From positions 1 to 64,000 of the forward strand of contig NZ_PZJP01000003.1 of the NCBI RefSeq assembly GCF_003206645.1: a DNA stretch of 64,000 nt. The letters are read 5' to 3'. Shown piece after piece: positions 18,488 through 26,915 of this stretch. This DNA comes from Salinicola aestuarinus (GTDB taxonomy: Bacteria > Pseudomonadota > Gammaproteobacteria > Pseudomonadales > Halomonadaceae). A program made the position numbers and the translations under genes. Numbering within the stretch: the first letter of the stretch is position 1; each line of letters begins with the position of its first letter. The notes under the pieces are model-generated. The model had not been told where the DNA came from, made no database searches, and saw only the letters and a program-made list of their open reading frames with translations.

Positions 18488-18985
18488 GTGACGATGCCGC
18501 CGCTGACGTTCCGCACCGCCGCTGCGGACGACATCGAGCGACTCTGGGCACTGCGCACCGAGGCCGCTCGCGTGCAGTGCGCGGGATACTACCCGGCCGA
18601 GGCGCTGGAGACCTGGCTCGCCGCACCGCCAAGCGCGGCGTTTCGCCAATACGTGTCGCGAGGGCATGCCATCGTCGGCGAGCGGACGGGGAACCTCGTC
18701 GGCTACACGGTCATCGATGCCCCCGGACGGGAGCTCGAAGCGCTCTTCGTGGCGCCAAGCGCCTTTCGACAGGGCTACGGGGCGCGGCTGCTGCAGCGCG
18801 CGGAGCACCTCGCCGCGACACTCGGCATCGAGAGCCTGACGCTTTCCGCCGCCCTCAACGCCATCGACTTCTACCGCGCCCACGATTACGTGCTGATCAC
18901 TACCGACACCATCAAGCATCGCAGCGGCGTCACCCTGGAGCGCGGCGTCATGCGCAAGACGCTGACGCCGACTTCATCGTCGTGA
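18488..18985 (+). CDS. GNAT-family N-acetyltransferase
   Basis: 165 residues from a GTG, or 163 from the ATG at 18494. GNAT core: beta4 LEALFVAPSAFRQGYGARLLQ with the acetyl-CoA loop, then an LTLSAALNAIDFYRAHDYV C-terminal segment. It begins four bases after cdd, so it is the last gene of the deo operon. The substrate is not predictable; its position suggests a role with a nucleoside product, but this is only inferred from linkage. Confidence 0.82.
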   Translation: MTMPPLTFRTAAADDIERLWALRTEAARVQCAGYYPAEALETWLAAPPSAAFRQYVSRGHAIVGERTGNLVGYTVIDAPGRELEALFVAPSAFRQGYGARLLQRAEHLAATLGIESLTLSAALNAIDFYRAHDYVLITTDTIKHRSGVTLERGVMRKTLTPTSSS

Positions 18986-19013
18986 CGCACTGCTGGCGTG
19001 AGCGACGTCAGGC

Positions 19014-19076
19014 CTGCGCCTCGAGCGGCTGCCGGAGGCCTTCGGCCCGGAGAATATCAACCCGGGACCTGAGTGA
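19014..19076 (+). pseudogene. relic of a second cdd 3' end
   Basis: Reading from 19014, the frame gives LRLERLPEAFGPENINP and then a stop at 19074. This matches the intact cdd tail ([18 protein letters not shown]), including a 17-base identical stretch (18440-18456 versus 19039-19055). There is no start or catalytic region upstream; stop codons lie just before it. It appears to be the end of a former duplicated or alternative cytidine deaminase gene. Confidence 0.6.
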
Positions 19077-19239
19077 TTTCGCGGGGGCGAATCACGCCCT
19101 GTGCGACGCCGCGGCTAAAGGCCGAACACGATGGCAAACCTCGCGCTAGTCAGGGGCCCATCCAAGCGGTGGTTTGGTTATACTCGGTGACAAATAAAAG
19201 CTACTCGATGTGCCCGTGCCACATCGTTCGGGATCACCG

Positions 19240-20277
19240 ATGGCCACCGCCCGTTTCTCTGCTTTCGAAGCGTTACTGCTAAAGAGTCAGGATCAGCGTC
19301 AAAGCGCTGAGCTTCTGCTCCTAGCCTGGGTTTTCGTCAACAAGCACGAAGCCCTCGATGAAGATCGTCACTACCTCGAGACGCTCACCCAGCGCGTGCA
19401 TCAGGTTCAAGATCTCACGACCCTGCTCGAGGCCGCTCGACGAACCGACCTGGGTGACATCCAGCTTGCCGCCGAAGTGCTGCTGCGCGATGGCACGGGG
19501 ACTCGTCCGGCCTTCCTGCGCCAGGCGATCGTGCTGGCGACCAGCGATGCCGCGCTGAGTCCGCGCAACCACCATATCCTGCGCTTTCTAGCCGACCTGA
19601 TCGGTGTCACCCCCGACGCGCTGTCCCACCTCTACCAGGACGTGACCGGCCTTCGCCTCGAGGCACCGGGCGACCCCAGTCGACATGATTACTGGGCCGA
19701 GACAGCCAGTGACAGCGGGCAAGATAGCCCGGACGATGAGCCCCCCCGCGCCGAGGAGGCGGAAAGCTCACTACGCCCCGGCTGGCGCGAGCGAGCGCGT
19801 CAGCGCGTGGAGCGCCAGCGTGAGGCTCGCCAGCAGCGGCGCGATCAGGAGCGCCAGCAAGCCGAAGCCCGACAGCGACAGCGAGAAGCCGCCGCCCAGG
19901 CCGCCCACCAGCGCGAGCAGGAACGCCTGGCGCGGGAGCGGGAGCGCCAGGCGCGCGAACAGGCACGCGAAGAGGCCAGACGCCGCCAGGAGCAGCGACA
20001 AGAGGATCAACGACGCTATGAAGAAGCTCGCCAGCGGCACCGCGAGCAGAGCAGCGCCCACGCCTCTCCACCGGACTTTCGGGTACGCCTGGCACTGCTC
20101 GAACTGGAACTGGATGCCAGCGCCTCGCGCAGCGAGATCAAACGCGCCTACCGGCGCCTGGCGCAGCGCAACCATCCCGACCGTTTCTACGGGCAGAGCG
20201 AGTGGCGTTTGAAACTCGCCTCTCAGCGGTTCCAGCGCATCAAGAACGCCTACGATCTCCTGATGCGACATGCGTGA
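19240..20277 (+). CDS. TerB-like / J-domain co-chaperone (DjlA-like layout)
   Basis: 345 residues. Residues ~1-140 are all-helical and TerB-like (FSAFEALLLKSQ, AWVFVNKHEALDEDRHYLE). Residues ~180-275 are an extremely Arg/Gln/Glu-rich segment, predicted as a long charged coiled coil or single helix. The C-terminal J domain (~285-345) has RSEIKRAYRRLAQRNHPDRF with the HPD motif needed to stimulate DnaK ATPase. There is no signal or transmembrane segment, unlike DjlA. ATG 19240 is chosen because the TerB-like domain follows directly; an upstream in-frame GTG lacks a ribosome site. It overlaps the next gene by eight bases. Confidence 0.82.
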   Translation: MATARFSAFEALLLKSQDQRQSAELLLLAWVFVNKHEALDEDRHYLETLTQRVHQVQDLTTLLEAARRTDLGDIQLAAEVLLRDGTGTRPAFLRQAIVLATSDAALSPRNHHILRFLADLIGVTPDALSHLYQDVTGLRLEAPGDPSRHDYWAETASDSGQDSPDDEPPRAEEAESSLRPGWRERARQRVERQREARQQRRDQERQQAEARQRQREAAAQAAHQREQERLARERERQAREQAREEARRRQEQRQEDQRRYEEARQRHREQSSAHASPPDFRVRLALLELELDASASRSEIKRAYRRLAQRNHPDRFYGQSEWRLKLASQRFQRIKNAYDLLMRHA

Positions 20278-20671
20278 TCTCTATCGCCGGCTTGGCATCC
20301 CCAAGGATGCCGCGCCCCCGACCCTCGAAAATGCGCTCAGGCGCTGCGACCACCAGTCTCTGAAAGTCGACGCGGCCGCCGTGCTCGGTGTCACGGCTCG
20401 TCGTCGCCAGTACGACGATCTCCACGCGCTGCTCAACGATCTGGGAAGTCTGCGCGTCGGTCTCGGGCTGACCCACGCGCCCCATTGGCAGGGCGACGTT
20501 GCCAGCGACTTCACGCAACCGCCACCGACCCTGTCGCGCCAACAGGCGTTAATCCAGAAGCTGGAAGCCGTGCTCACCCAGCGCCAGCGTCGCTGGCGCC
20601 TGGGGCTGGGCTTTTTCGCGGTCCTGCTGCTGGTCGTCGCCGCCTTCGTCCTCGGGCGGCTGACGGCATAA
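20270..20671 (+). CDS. degenerate J-domain protein with C-terminal membrane anchor
   Basis: 133 residues. The N-terminus MRDLYRRLGIPKDA starts like a J domain, and VDAAAVLGVTARRRQYDDL resembles its last helix, but the helix II-HPD-helix III part is missing or unrecognisable, so it should not activate DnaK by itself. Residues ~108-130 (LGLGFFAVLLLVVAAFVLGRL) are a single transmembrane helix next to the C-terminus, giving a tail-anchored form with a cytoplasmic N-terminus. The start lies inside the preceding J-protein gene, implying coupled expression. I infer a membrane tether or partner for the upstream J protein. Confidence 0.7.
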   Translation: MRDLYRRLGIPKDAAPPTLENALRRCDHQSLKVDAAAVLGVTARRRQYDDLHALLNDLGSLRVGLGLTHAPHWQGDVASDFTQPPPTLSRQQALIQKLEAVLTQRQRRWRLGLGFFAVLLLVVAAFVLGRLTA

Positions 20672-20925
20672 GCGGTCGCACCCGCCGCACGGCTGCGGTG
20701 ACCCACGGTTTGCGCCTCGCTCTCCCACCGCCGGCACGTCGGCCAGGATCGAGCCTCGCCGAGCATGATGCGGGCTCGTCATGCGCTCGGGTCAGGCTTG
20801 AAGTCATTCCTCGACGCCCTCATCTCTCGGCCACTACCGCGACAACGGCCCGGCACGCCACGTGTCGAGCACCGGCAGGATGAACGCCCGCCGAACGTGT
20901 CGCGAATCGACCGAGGAGAGACGCA

Positions 20926-21606
20926 ATGAAAGTTTTGATGGTACTGACCTCGCACGATGCCATGGGCGATACCGGTCACAAGACGGGCTTCTGGCTTGAG
21001 GAGTTCGCGTCCCCGTTCTACGTCTTCCAGGATGCGGGGGCGGAGATCACGCTGGCCTCCCCGGCAGGCGGACAGCCGCCGGTTGACCCCACCTCGGCCC
21101 AGGCCGACGCCCAGACAGAGTCGACCCGTCGTTTCGAGGCCGACGACAAGGCGAAGGCGCAGCTGGCCGAGACCCAAAAGCTCGCCGATGTCTCGGCAGA
21201 TGACTTCGACGCCATCTTTTACCCCGGCGGCCACGGCCCATTGTGGGACCTTACCGGCAACGCCGATTCGATCCGTCTGATCGAGACGTTCCTCGCCGCC
21301 GACAAACCGGTGGCATCGGTCTGCCACGCCCCCACCGTACTGCTCCAGGTCAAGACTGCCAGCGGTGAGCCGCTGGTCGCCGGGCGTACGGTGACCGGCT
21401 TCACCAATAGCGAAGAGGAAGCCGTCGGCCTGACCGACGTCGTCCCACACCTGCTGCAGAATGAACTCGTCCGCCTCGGTGCGAACTATCGTCGTGCCGA
21501 CGACGACTTCGCCCCGTTCCACGTCGAGGATGGCCTGCTCATCACCGGTCAGAACCCGGCTTCGAGCGAAGTGACGGCCAGCGCACTGGTCGACCGCCTC
21601 CGTTAA
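20926..21606 (+). CDS. DJ-1/PfpI superfamily protein (type 1 glutamine amidotransferase-like)
   Basis: 226 residues. The nucleophile elbow is SVCHAP and the conserved glutamate is in LEEFASPF; FYPGGHGPLWDL is characteristic of the Hsp31/YhbO-like branch. Members act as glyoxalase III, chaperone or debated protein deglycase; the substrate here is undetermined. GAGGAGAG precedes the ATG. It is monocistronic, with a terminator eight bases after the stop. The 254 bp upstream (20672-20925) hold no gene that I can support. Confidence 0.85.
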   Translation: MKVLMVLTSHDAMGDTGHKTGFWLEEFASPFYVFQDAGAEITLASPAGGQPPVDPTSAQADAQTESTRRFEADDKAKAQLAETQKLADVSADDFDAIFYPGGHGPLWDLTGNADSIRLIETFLAADKPVASVCHAPTVLLQVKTASGEPLVAGRTVTGFTNSEEEAVGLTDVVPHLLQNELVRLGANYRRADDDFAPFHVEDGLLITGQNPASSEVTASALVDRLR

Positions 21607-21613
21607 GGCGAAC

Positions 21614-21639
21614 GCCCCGGCCGCATGAGCGGTCGGGGC
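21614..21639 (+). terminator. terminator after the DJ-1/PfpI gene
   Basis: An 11-bp stem, GCCCCGGCCGC with GCGGTCGGGGC (one G:U pair), loop ATGA, followed by a pyrimidine-rich tract with few T. It lies between convergent genes. Confidence 0.7.
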
Positions 21640-21654
21640 TCTCCCCCTTCCCTC

Positions 21655-21879
21655 TTATTGCCCTTGTCTGCTGTTTCGCAACGGCGCCAACAGCCCCGCC
21701 AGTCCGTTGTGATCGATCTCCTGCATCAGCGCCAGAAGGCGACCGACCTCACCGTTCGGGAACCCCTCCCGGGCAAACCAGTTGAGATAGTTCCCCGGTA
21801 GATCGGCGATCAGCCAACCTTCGTATTTACCGAATGGCATTCGCCGCGTTACCAGTTTCTCGAGGTCCTCGGGTTCCAT
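21655..21879 (-). CDS. DUF3820 family small protein
   Basis: 74 residues from ATG 21879. The family core is MPFGKYEGWLIADLPGNYLNWF then FPNGEVGRLLALMQEIDHNGL, resembling the C-terminal domain of exodeoxyribonuclease X-like proteins. The frame is open up to 22011, but the family begins about ten residues before MPFGKY and a GAGAG lies just upstream. Function is unknown; the domain is often described as a putative quorum-sensing-regulated virulence factor fold. It is a single gene, divergent from the BCCT transporter. Confidence 0.8.
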   Translation of the reverse strand: MEPEDLEKLVTRRMPFGKYEGWLIADLPGNYLNWFAREGFPNGEVGRLLALMQEIDHNGLAGLLAPLRNSRQGQ

Positions 21880-22057
21880 CATCTCTCTCGTCAAGGCACG
21901 CCAACCCGCCTGGCTGTGCGGTTCTCGTATGCCCATGCGTTGAGCGCATGAGCCCATTCTCTTTCGGCGTTTGTCGGCCGCTACCGATCCGCGGTTAGGG
22001 TATAGCACCATGAAGACGGTGCATCACACCGACGAATAACGACAACGGGAGATGGAT

Positions 22058-23617
22058 ATGCAAACCTCACTGAGGCCGCTCGTATTCTGGCCAACCTTTC
22101 TAGTGCTACTGGCCGCCGTGGTGGCAAGCTACGTCGACCTCGACGGCTTTCTCGCGGTGGCGAGCACCCTCAACAGTGCCATTCTCGACAACTTTTCCTG
22201 GCTTTTCAGCCTCGGCAGTCTCTACCTGCTGATCATGGCGGTGGTGGTCTACGTCTCGCCACTCGGCCGGGTTCGCATCGGCGGTGCCGAGGCGACACCG
22301 CTGCTCTCCAAGCTCCGCTGGTTCTCCATCACACTCTGCACGACGCTCGCCGTCGGGGTCCTGTTCTGGACCACTGCCGAGCCGCTCTATCACCTGATGT
22401 CACCGCCGACGTCGCTGAACCTGGAGCCCGGCTCCGGCGAGGCCGCGCTATTCGCGATGTCGACGATGTTTCTGCACTGGACCTTCACGCCCTACGCCAT
22501 TTACGCCGTACCGGCGCTGATCTTCGCGCTTGCCTTCTACAATCTGCGCCTGCGCTTTTCGATCTCGAGCATGCTCGAGCCGATCTTCGGCCCTCGCGTG
22601 AAGCGGTTCGCCGGACTGATCGACGCCGTCTCGCTCTACGCGCTGGTCGCGGGGATGGCGTCGTCGCTGGGCACCGGTGCGCTGACGCTCGCCGGCGGCG
22701 CGGGGCAGTATCTCGGCGGTGAGACGACGCCGCTGCGACTCGGTGTGATCATCGCGATCATCGTCACCACCTTCGTCATCTCGGCAGCCAGCGGCCTGCA
22801 GAAGGGTATCGCGCGCCTCTCGTCACTCAACGCCGTGCTGCTGCTGGTCCTCGGCATCTTCGTCTTTATCGTCGGGCCGACGATCTATGCACTCTCTCTC
22901 GGCGTCGAGTCGTTCGGGATCTATCTGGACAACTTCTTCACCAAGAGCCTGTTTACCGGCGCCGCCGGCGACGACCAGTGGCCGCAGTGGTGGTCGATCT
23001 TCTACTGGGCGGTCTGGTTTGCCTGGGCCCCGGTCGCCGCGCTCTTCCTCGGCAAGATCTCCCGGGGCTACACGGTGCGCGAATTCCTGCGCATCAATCT
23101 GCTTTACCCGGCGCTATTCGCCAGCGTCTGGATCGTGATTTTTTCCGGCGCGGCGCTCTATTTCCAATCGCACGCCGGTAGCCCCAGCGGCGCGGATCTC
23201 TACGCCATTCTCGACGACCGCGGCGTAGAGAACGTGCTCTACGAACTGTTCCGCCAGCTACCGCTCTCGGGTCTCTGGATTCCGCTATTGCTGTTCGTCG
23301 CCTATATCTCCTACGTCACGGCGGCCGACTCGCAGACCGACGCCATCGGCAACCTCTGCACCCGCGGCCTGACCGCCGACTCCGACCTCAATGCCGGCGT
23401 TCCGATGAAGGTGATCTGGGGCGTGATCGTGGGGATCGTCTCCTGGGTCATGGTCAGCTTCGTGGGCATCGACGGCGTCAAGATGCTCTCCAACCTTGGC
23501 GGCCTGCCCTCGATGCTGATCGTGCTTCTCGCCTCCGGCTCGCTCTGGGTCTGGCTCAACAATCCGCAGCGGCTCGACGTCGCCGCCACATCCCCTCGCG
23601 ATGAGAGTGTTTCATGA
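22058..23617 (+). CDS. BCCT-family transporter
   Basis: 519 residues with about 12 transmembrane helices. The family signature is the WWSIFYWAVWFAWAPVAALFLGKISRG region, with a LGTGALTLAGG helix-breaking stretch. BCCT carriers take up betaine, choline, carnitine or related quaternary amines with Na+ or H+. Both tails are short, so it lacks the long osmosensing C-terminus of BetP/BetT. ATG 22058 has GGGAG six bases upstream; the ATG at 22052 is too close. The stop overlaps the start of the hydrolase gene (ATGA), so the cargo is probably the substrate of that enzyme. Confidence 0.88.
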   Translation: MQTSLRPLVFWPTFLVLLAAVVASYVDLDGFLAVASTLNSAILDNFSWLFSLGSLYLLIMAVVVYVSPLGRVRIGGAEATPLLSKLRWFSITLCTTLAVGVLFWTTAEPLYHLMSPPTSLNLEPGSGEAALFAMSTMFLHWTFTPYAIYAVPALIFALAFYNLRLRFSISSMLEPIFGPRVKRFAGLIDAVSLYALVAGMASSLGTGALTLAGGAGQYLGGETTPLRLGVIIAIIVTTFVISAASGLQKGIARLSSLNAVLLLVLGIFVFIVGPTIYALSLGVESFGIYLDNFFTKSLFTGAAGDDQWPQWWSIFYWAVWFAWAPVAALFLGKISRGYTVREFLRINLLYPALFASVWIVIFSGAALYFQSHAGSPSGADLYAILDDRGVENVLYELFRQLPLSGLWIPLLLFVAYISYVTAADSQTDAIGNLCTRGLTADSDLNAGVPMKVIWGVIVGIVSWVMVSFVGIDGVKMLSNLGGLPSMLIVLLASGSLWVWLNNPQRLDVAATSPRDESVS

Positions 23618-25662
23618 AGATCAAGCAGGACTTTCCCCACCGTGTACGCGAGATCGAGAATGCGTGGATCACGCTCGCCGACGGTACTCGGCTGGCGGCA
23701 CGCATCTGGCTACCGGAAGGCGCCGCCGGCACCCCCGGCGCGGACACCGACGCCCAGCCGGTGCCGGCGATCCTCGAGTATCTGCCCTATCGCAAACGCG
23801 ACGGCACGGCGATTCGCGACGAGCTGACTCACCCCTATCTGGCCGGCCACGGCTACGCCTGTATTCGGGTCGACATGCGCGGCAATGGCGAATCCGACGG
23901 CCTGATGGCGGATGAATACGCCCCGCAGGAACAACAGGATGCGCTGGAGGTGATCGACTGGATCGCCGATCAGCCCTGGTGCGACGGCAATCTCGGCATG
24001 ATGGGCATCTCATGGGGGGGCTTCAACAGCCTCCAGCTGGCAGCGCTGCGACCCGAACCGCTGAAGGCGATCATCACACTCTGCTCCACCGACGATCGAT
24101 ACGCCGACGACATCCACTACAAGGGCGGCAACATGCTGCTGGAGAATCTGGCGTGGTCGGCGACCATGCTCAGCTTCTCCGGCGCCGTTCCTGACCCGGC
24201 GCTGGTGGGTGAGCGCTGGCGCGACATGTGGCATCACCGGCTCGACAACATGCCGCTGCTCGCCGACACCTGGCTCCAGCATCAGTCACGCGACGACTAC
24301 TGGAAACATGGCTCGATCGGCGAGAATTACGCCGATATCGAGGCGGCGGTCTACATGGTCAGCGGCTGGGCCGACTCCTATATCGACACCATTCCGCGCA
24401 TGATGGAGAAGCTCTCCTGTCCGAGGAAAGCGCTGATCGGACCGTGGATGCACAAGTATCCGCACTTCGCGATTCCCGACCCGGCGATCGGGTTTCTCCA
24501 GGAGGCGCTACGCTGGTGGGACTACTGGCTCAAGGGCATCGACACCGGGGTGATGGATGAGTCCCCCTGCACCTTCTATCTGCAGGATGGCCTGCCCCCG
24601 GCGCCGAAATACCTCGAGCGCCCCGGTGAGTGGGTACGCACCTCGAGCTGGCCGGCGCCGGCTGACGAAATCGAGCCCTGCACACTCGTTCTCGGCGACG
24701 CGGGGCTGAGTGACACCGGCGAGCTCACTCGGGCGCAACGTATTGCATCACCGCTCACCGCGGGATCGTTTCAGGGCGAGTACATTCCGCTCTGGTTCGG
24801 CGCGGATTTTCCGACCGACCAGCGCCGCGACGACGCCCTGTCGCTGACGTTCGACAGCGCCCCCTACGCCGACGGGCTGTCGCTTCTGGGTCAGCCGACA
24901 CTCAACGCGCAGATCAGCAGCGATGAGGCCTGCGGCCAGCTTCACGTTCGCCTCTGCGACGTGGCGCCGAACGGTGAAAGTGCGCTGATCACCTACGCCA
25001 CGCTCAATCTCAACCTGCGCAACGATCCGGGGACGATCGATCCGCCCACGCCGGGGGCGCCGATGGCGATCACGCTGTCGCTGGACATGATCGGTTATCG
25101 GCTGCCGCCGGGGCACCGGCTGCGATTGGCCCTCTCCAGCGCGAGCTTCCCGCTGGTCTGGTCGCCTCAACGGCGCGCCGACCTGACGCTGCTGGCCGGC
25201 GCCCCGTCGCTGACGCTGCCCACCTGCCAGACCGAGTCGATCCCGATGCCGTTCGAGGCACCGGAAAGCGCCACACCGTGCCGTCTGGAGACACTGCGCG
25301 CGGGCACGCCCAAGCGCACGCTCAGCGAAGATGTAGGAAGCGGCGAAGTCACGGTAACGGTGGAGGACGACATGGGCGACGTCCGCTTCACCGACCACGG
25401 GCTACGGGTCGAACAGCGCGCGAAAGAGGTCTATACCAGCCACCCGACGGATGCCTCGCGCACGCGCGCCGACATCGAGTGGACCTATCGCGCCGGACGC
25501 GACGAAGGCGAAGGCGCCTTCCAGGTGACGGTCATCAGCCGGCATCATCTGCACTGCGATGAGACGACGTTCTATCTCACCGCCGAGCAGCTCGCCTACG
25601 AGGGGGATGCCTGCGTCAGCGAGAAGCGCTGGCAGCGAGAGATACCGCGCACCGCGATCTAG
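23614..25662 (+). CDS. CocE/NonD family hydrolase (peptidase S15-like)
   Basis: 682 residues. Alpha/beta hydrolase: the nucleophile is in GISWGG (~residue 133), the acid in SGWADSYID and the base in GPWMHKYPHF. A C-terminal jelly-roll domain begins near residue 330 and contains YRLPPGHRLRLALSSASFPLVW, as in cocaine esterase and X-Pro dipeptidyl peptidase relatives. There is no signal peptide, so it is cytoplasmic. Oxyanion and cap regions give no substrate. It is translationally coupled to the BCCT carrier and followed by a LysR regulator, suggesting hydrolysis of an imported ester or amide of a quaternary amine. Confidence 0.85.
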   Translation: MKIKQDFPHRVREIENAWITLADGTRLAARIWLPEGAAGTPGADTDAQPVPAILEYLPYRKRDGTAIRDELTHPYLAGHGYACIRVDMRGNGESDGLMADEYAPQEQQDALEVIDWIADQPWCDGNLGMMGISWGGFNSLQLAALRPEPLKAIITLCSTDDRYADDIHYKGGNMLLENLAWSATMLSFSGAVPDPALVGERWRDMWHHRLDNMPLLADTWLQHQSRDDYWKHGSIGENYADIEAAVYMVSGWADSYIDTIPRMMEKLSCPRKALIGPWMHKYPHFAIPDPAIGFLQEALRWWDYWLKGIDTGVMDESPCTFYLQDGLPPAPKYLERPGEWVRTSSWPAPADEIEPCTLVLGDAGLSDTGELTRAQRIASPLTAGSFQGEYIPLWFGADFPTDQRRDDALSLTFDSAPYADGLSLLGQPTLNAQISSDEACGQLHVRLCDVAPNGESALITYATLNLNLRNDPGTIDPPTPGAPMAITLSLDMIGYRLPPGHRLRLALSSASFPLVWSPQRRADLTLLAGAPSLTLPTCQTESIPMPFEAPESATPCRLETLRAGTPKRTLSEDVGSGEVTVTVEDDMGDVRFTDHGLRVEQRAKEVYTSHPTDASRTRADIEWTYRAGRDEGEGAFQVTVISRHHLHCDETTFYLTAEQLAYEGDACVSEKRWQREIPRTAI

Positions 25663-25734
25663 CGCAGTGAATACGAGTCAGCGCGGTGTGCGTGCTATTC
25701 TCCGGGGCCGAAACCGTTCGGCCCCGGAACCCTC

Positions 25735-26646
25735 ATGTCCTCTCGCGATGCCCTGCCTCCGCTGACCTGCCTGCGTGCCTTCGAGGCAGCCGCCCGACAT
25801 GCAAGCTTCACCCAGGCGGGGGGCGAGCTGCACCTCTCCCAAAGTGCCGTCAGCCGGCAGATCCAGCGGCTGGAGGCGGATCTGGGACGGCCGCTGTTCG
25901 AGCGGCACCCGGAGGGGCTCAGGCTCACCCCGGCCGGCGAGCACTACTACCATGCCGTGCAGCGGGCGCTGCGCGACCTGGGCGACGAAACCGCCCGACT
26001 ACGTCGTCGCGGCGGCGAGCGCCAGCTAACGCTCGCATCAAGCCCGACCATCGCCTCGATCTGGCTCGCCCGTCAGCTCCCCGACTTTCAGCGCGCCCAC
26101 CCCGACATCGAGATTCGTATTCTCACCGTCGAGGACCCCTACCGGCTGGATCTCGGCGAATTCGATCTGGGGATCTACTATCACATTCCCGACGAGGTCG
26201 ATCCGCCCGGTCTCCAGGCCGACGCCATTTTCGAGCACGAAACCGTCGGCGCGGTCTGCAGCCCTCTCTATCAACAGCAACACGGCACGATCGACGAGCC
26301 GACGGCGCTGCTGACCGGGCACACGCTGATGGTGGTGGAGGATCACTACCATGACTGGCTCACCTGGGAGCAGTGGTATCGCGAACTCGGCCTCGCCTGG
26401 CAGCCGCCCGCCCACACGCTGCGTGCCAACAGCTTCCAACTGCTGATGAACGCCACGCTGGCCGGACAGGGGATCACGCTTGGCTGGATGCGCCTGCTCG
26501 ACGCCGAGCTCTCGCAGGGGACGTTAATTCAGGCGCTGCCGCAGACGCTCACCAGTCGCGGGCGTCTGTCACTGTTTACACCGGAACATCGGCATCTCTC
26601 CGCGCCCATGCGCGCCTTTCGCGACTGGGTGCTCGCCGCGCGCTGA
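25735..26646 (+). CDS. LysR-family transcriptional regulator
   Basis: 303 residues. Winged helix-turn-helix at residues ~8-66 (LTCLRAFEAAARHASFTQAGGELHLSQSAVSRQIQRLE), then a type 2 periplasmic-binding-like effector domain. It resembles the GcvA/choline-sulfate regulator branch (PPLTCLRAFEA start, ANSFQLLMNATLAGQGITLGW). It lies 72 bp after the hydrolase, same strand, so it probably regulates the BCCT-hydrolase pair. The 269 bp that follow (26647-26915) hold only a GC-rich hairpin at 26722-26747 without a T-run. Confidence 0.87.
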   Translation: MSSRDALPPLTCLRAFEAAARHASFTQAGGELHLSQSAVSRQIQRLEADLGRPLFERHPEGLRLTPAGEHYYHAVQRALRDLGDETARLRRRGGERQLTLASSPTIASIWLARQLPDFQRAHPDIEIRILTVEDPYRLDLGEFDLGIYYHIPDEVDPPGLQADAIFEHETVGAVCSPLYQQQHGTIDEPTALLTGHTLMVVEDHYHDWLTWEQWYRELGLAWQPPAHTLRANSFQLLMNATLAGQGITLGWMRLLDAELSQGTLIQALPQTLTSRGRLSLFTPEHRHLSAPMRAFRDWVLAAR

Positions 26647-26915
26647 TGGCAAGCGATGCGGGGGAACATCGTTTGAAGGGCGAAACCTCGGCACGACGCG
26701 CGCAACGCCTGTCATCACTGCATCGCCCCACCGGAAGGCGGGGCGATCAGCCGCCACTGGAAGCGGTCCCCCGCCTAGGCAGCACGGCTTCGCCGCAGGC
26801 GCTGGCGTCTTGCGAGAGTGTCGAATGGCGTTTAGCTGCCCGCCTGCCGAAGCGTGGAACGTCTGACGCTTCTCCAGTCGCGACGCTGCGAGCCGGCCCA
26901 GCTTGTTGGCTGCGA

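Noticed and set aside
18577..19149. Longer plus-strand frame running through the GNAT gene into 19149
   Set aside because: Arg/Pro-rich shadow in another frame of the GNAT gene; the real trace in this area is the cdd tail relic in a different frame.
26722..26747. Hairpin ATCGCCCC/GGGGCGAT as LysR terminator
   Set aside because: No T-run in either direction and 75 bases after the stop; kept only as a note.
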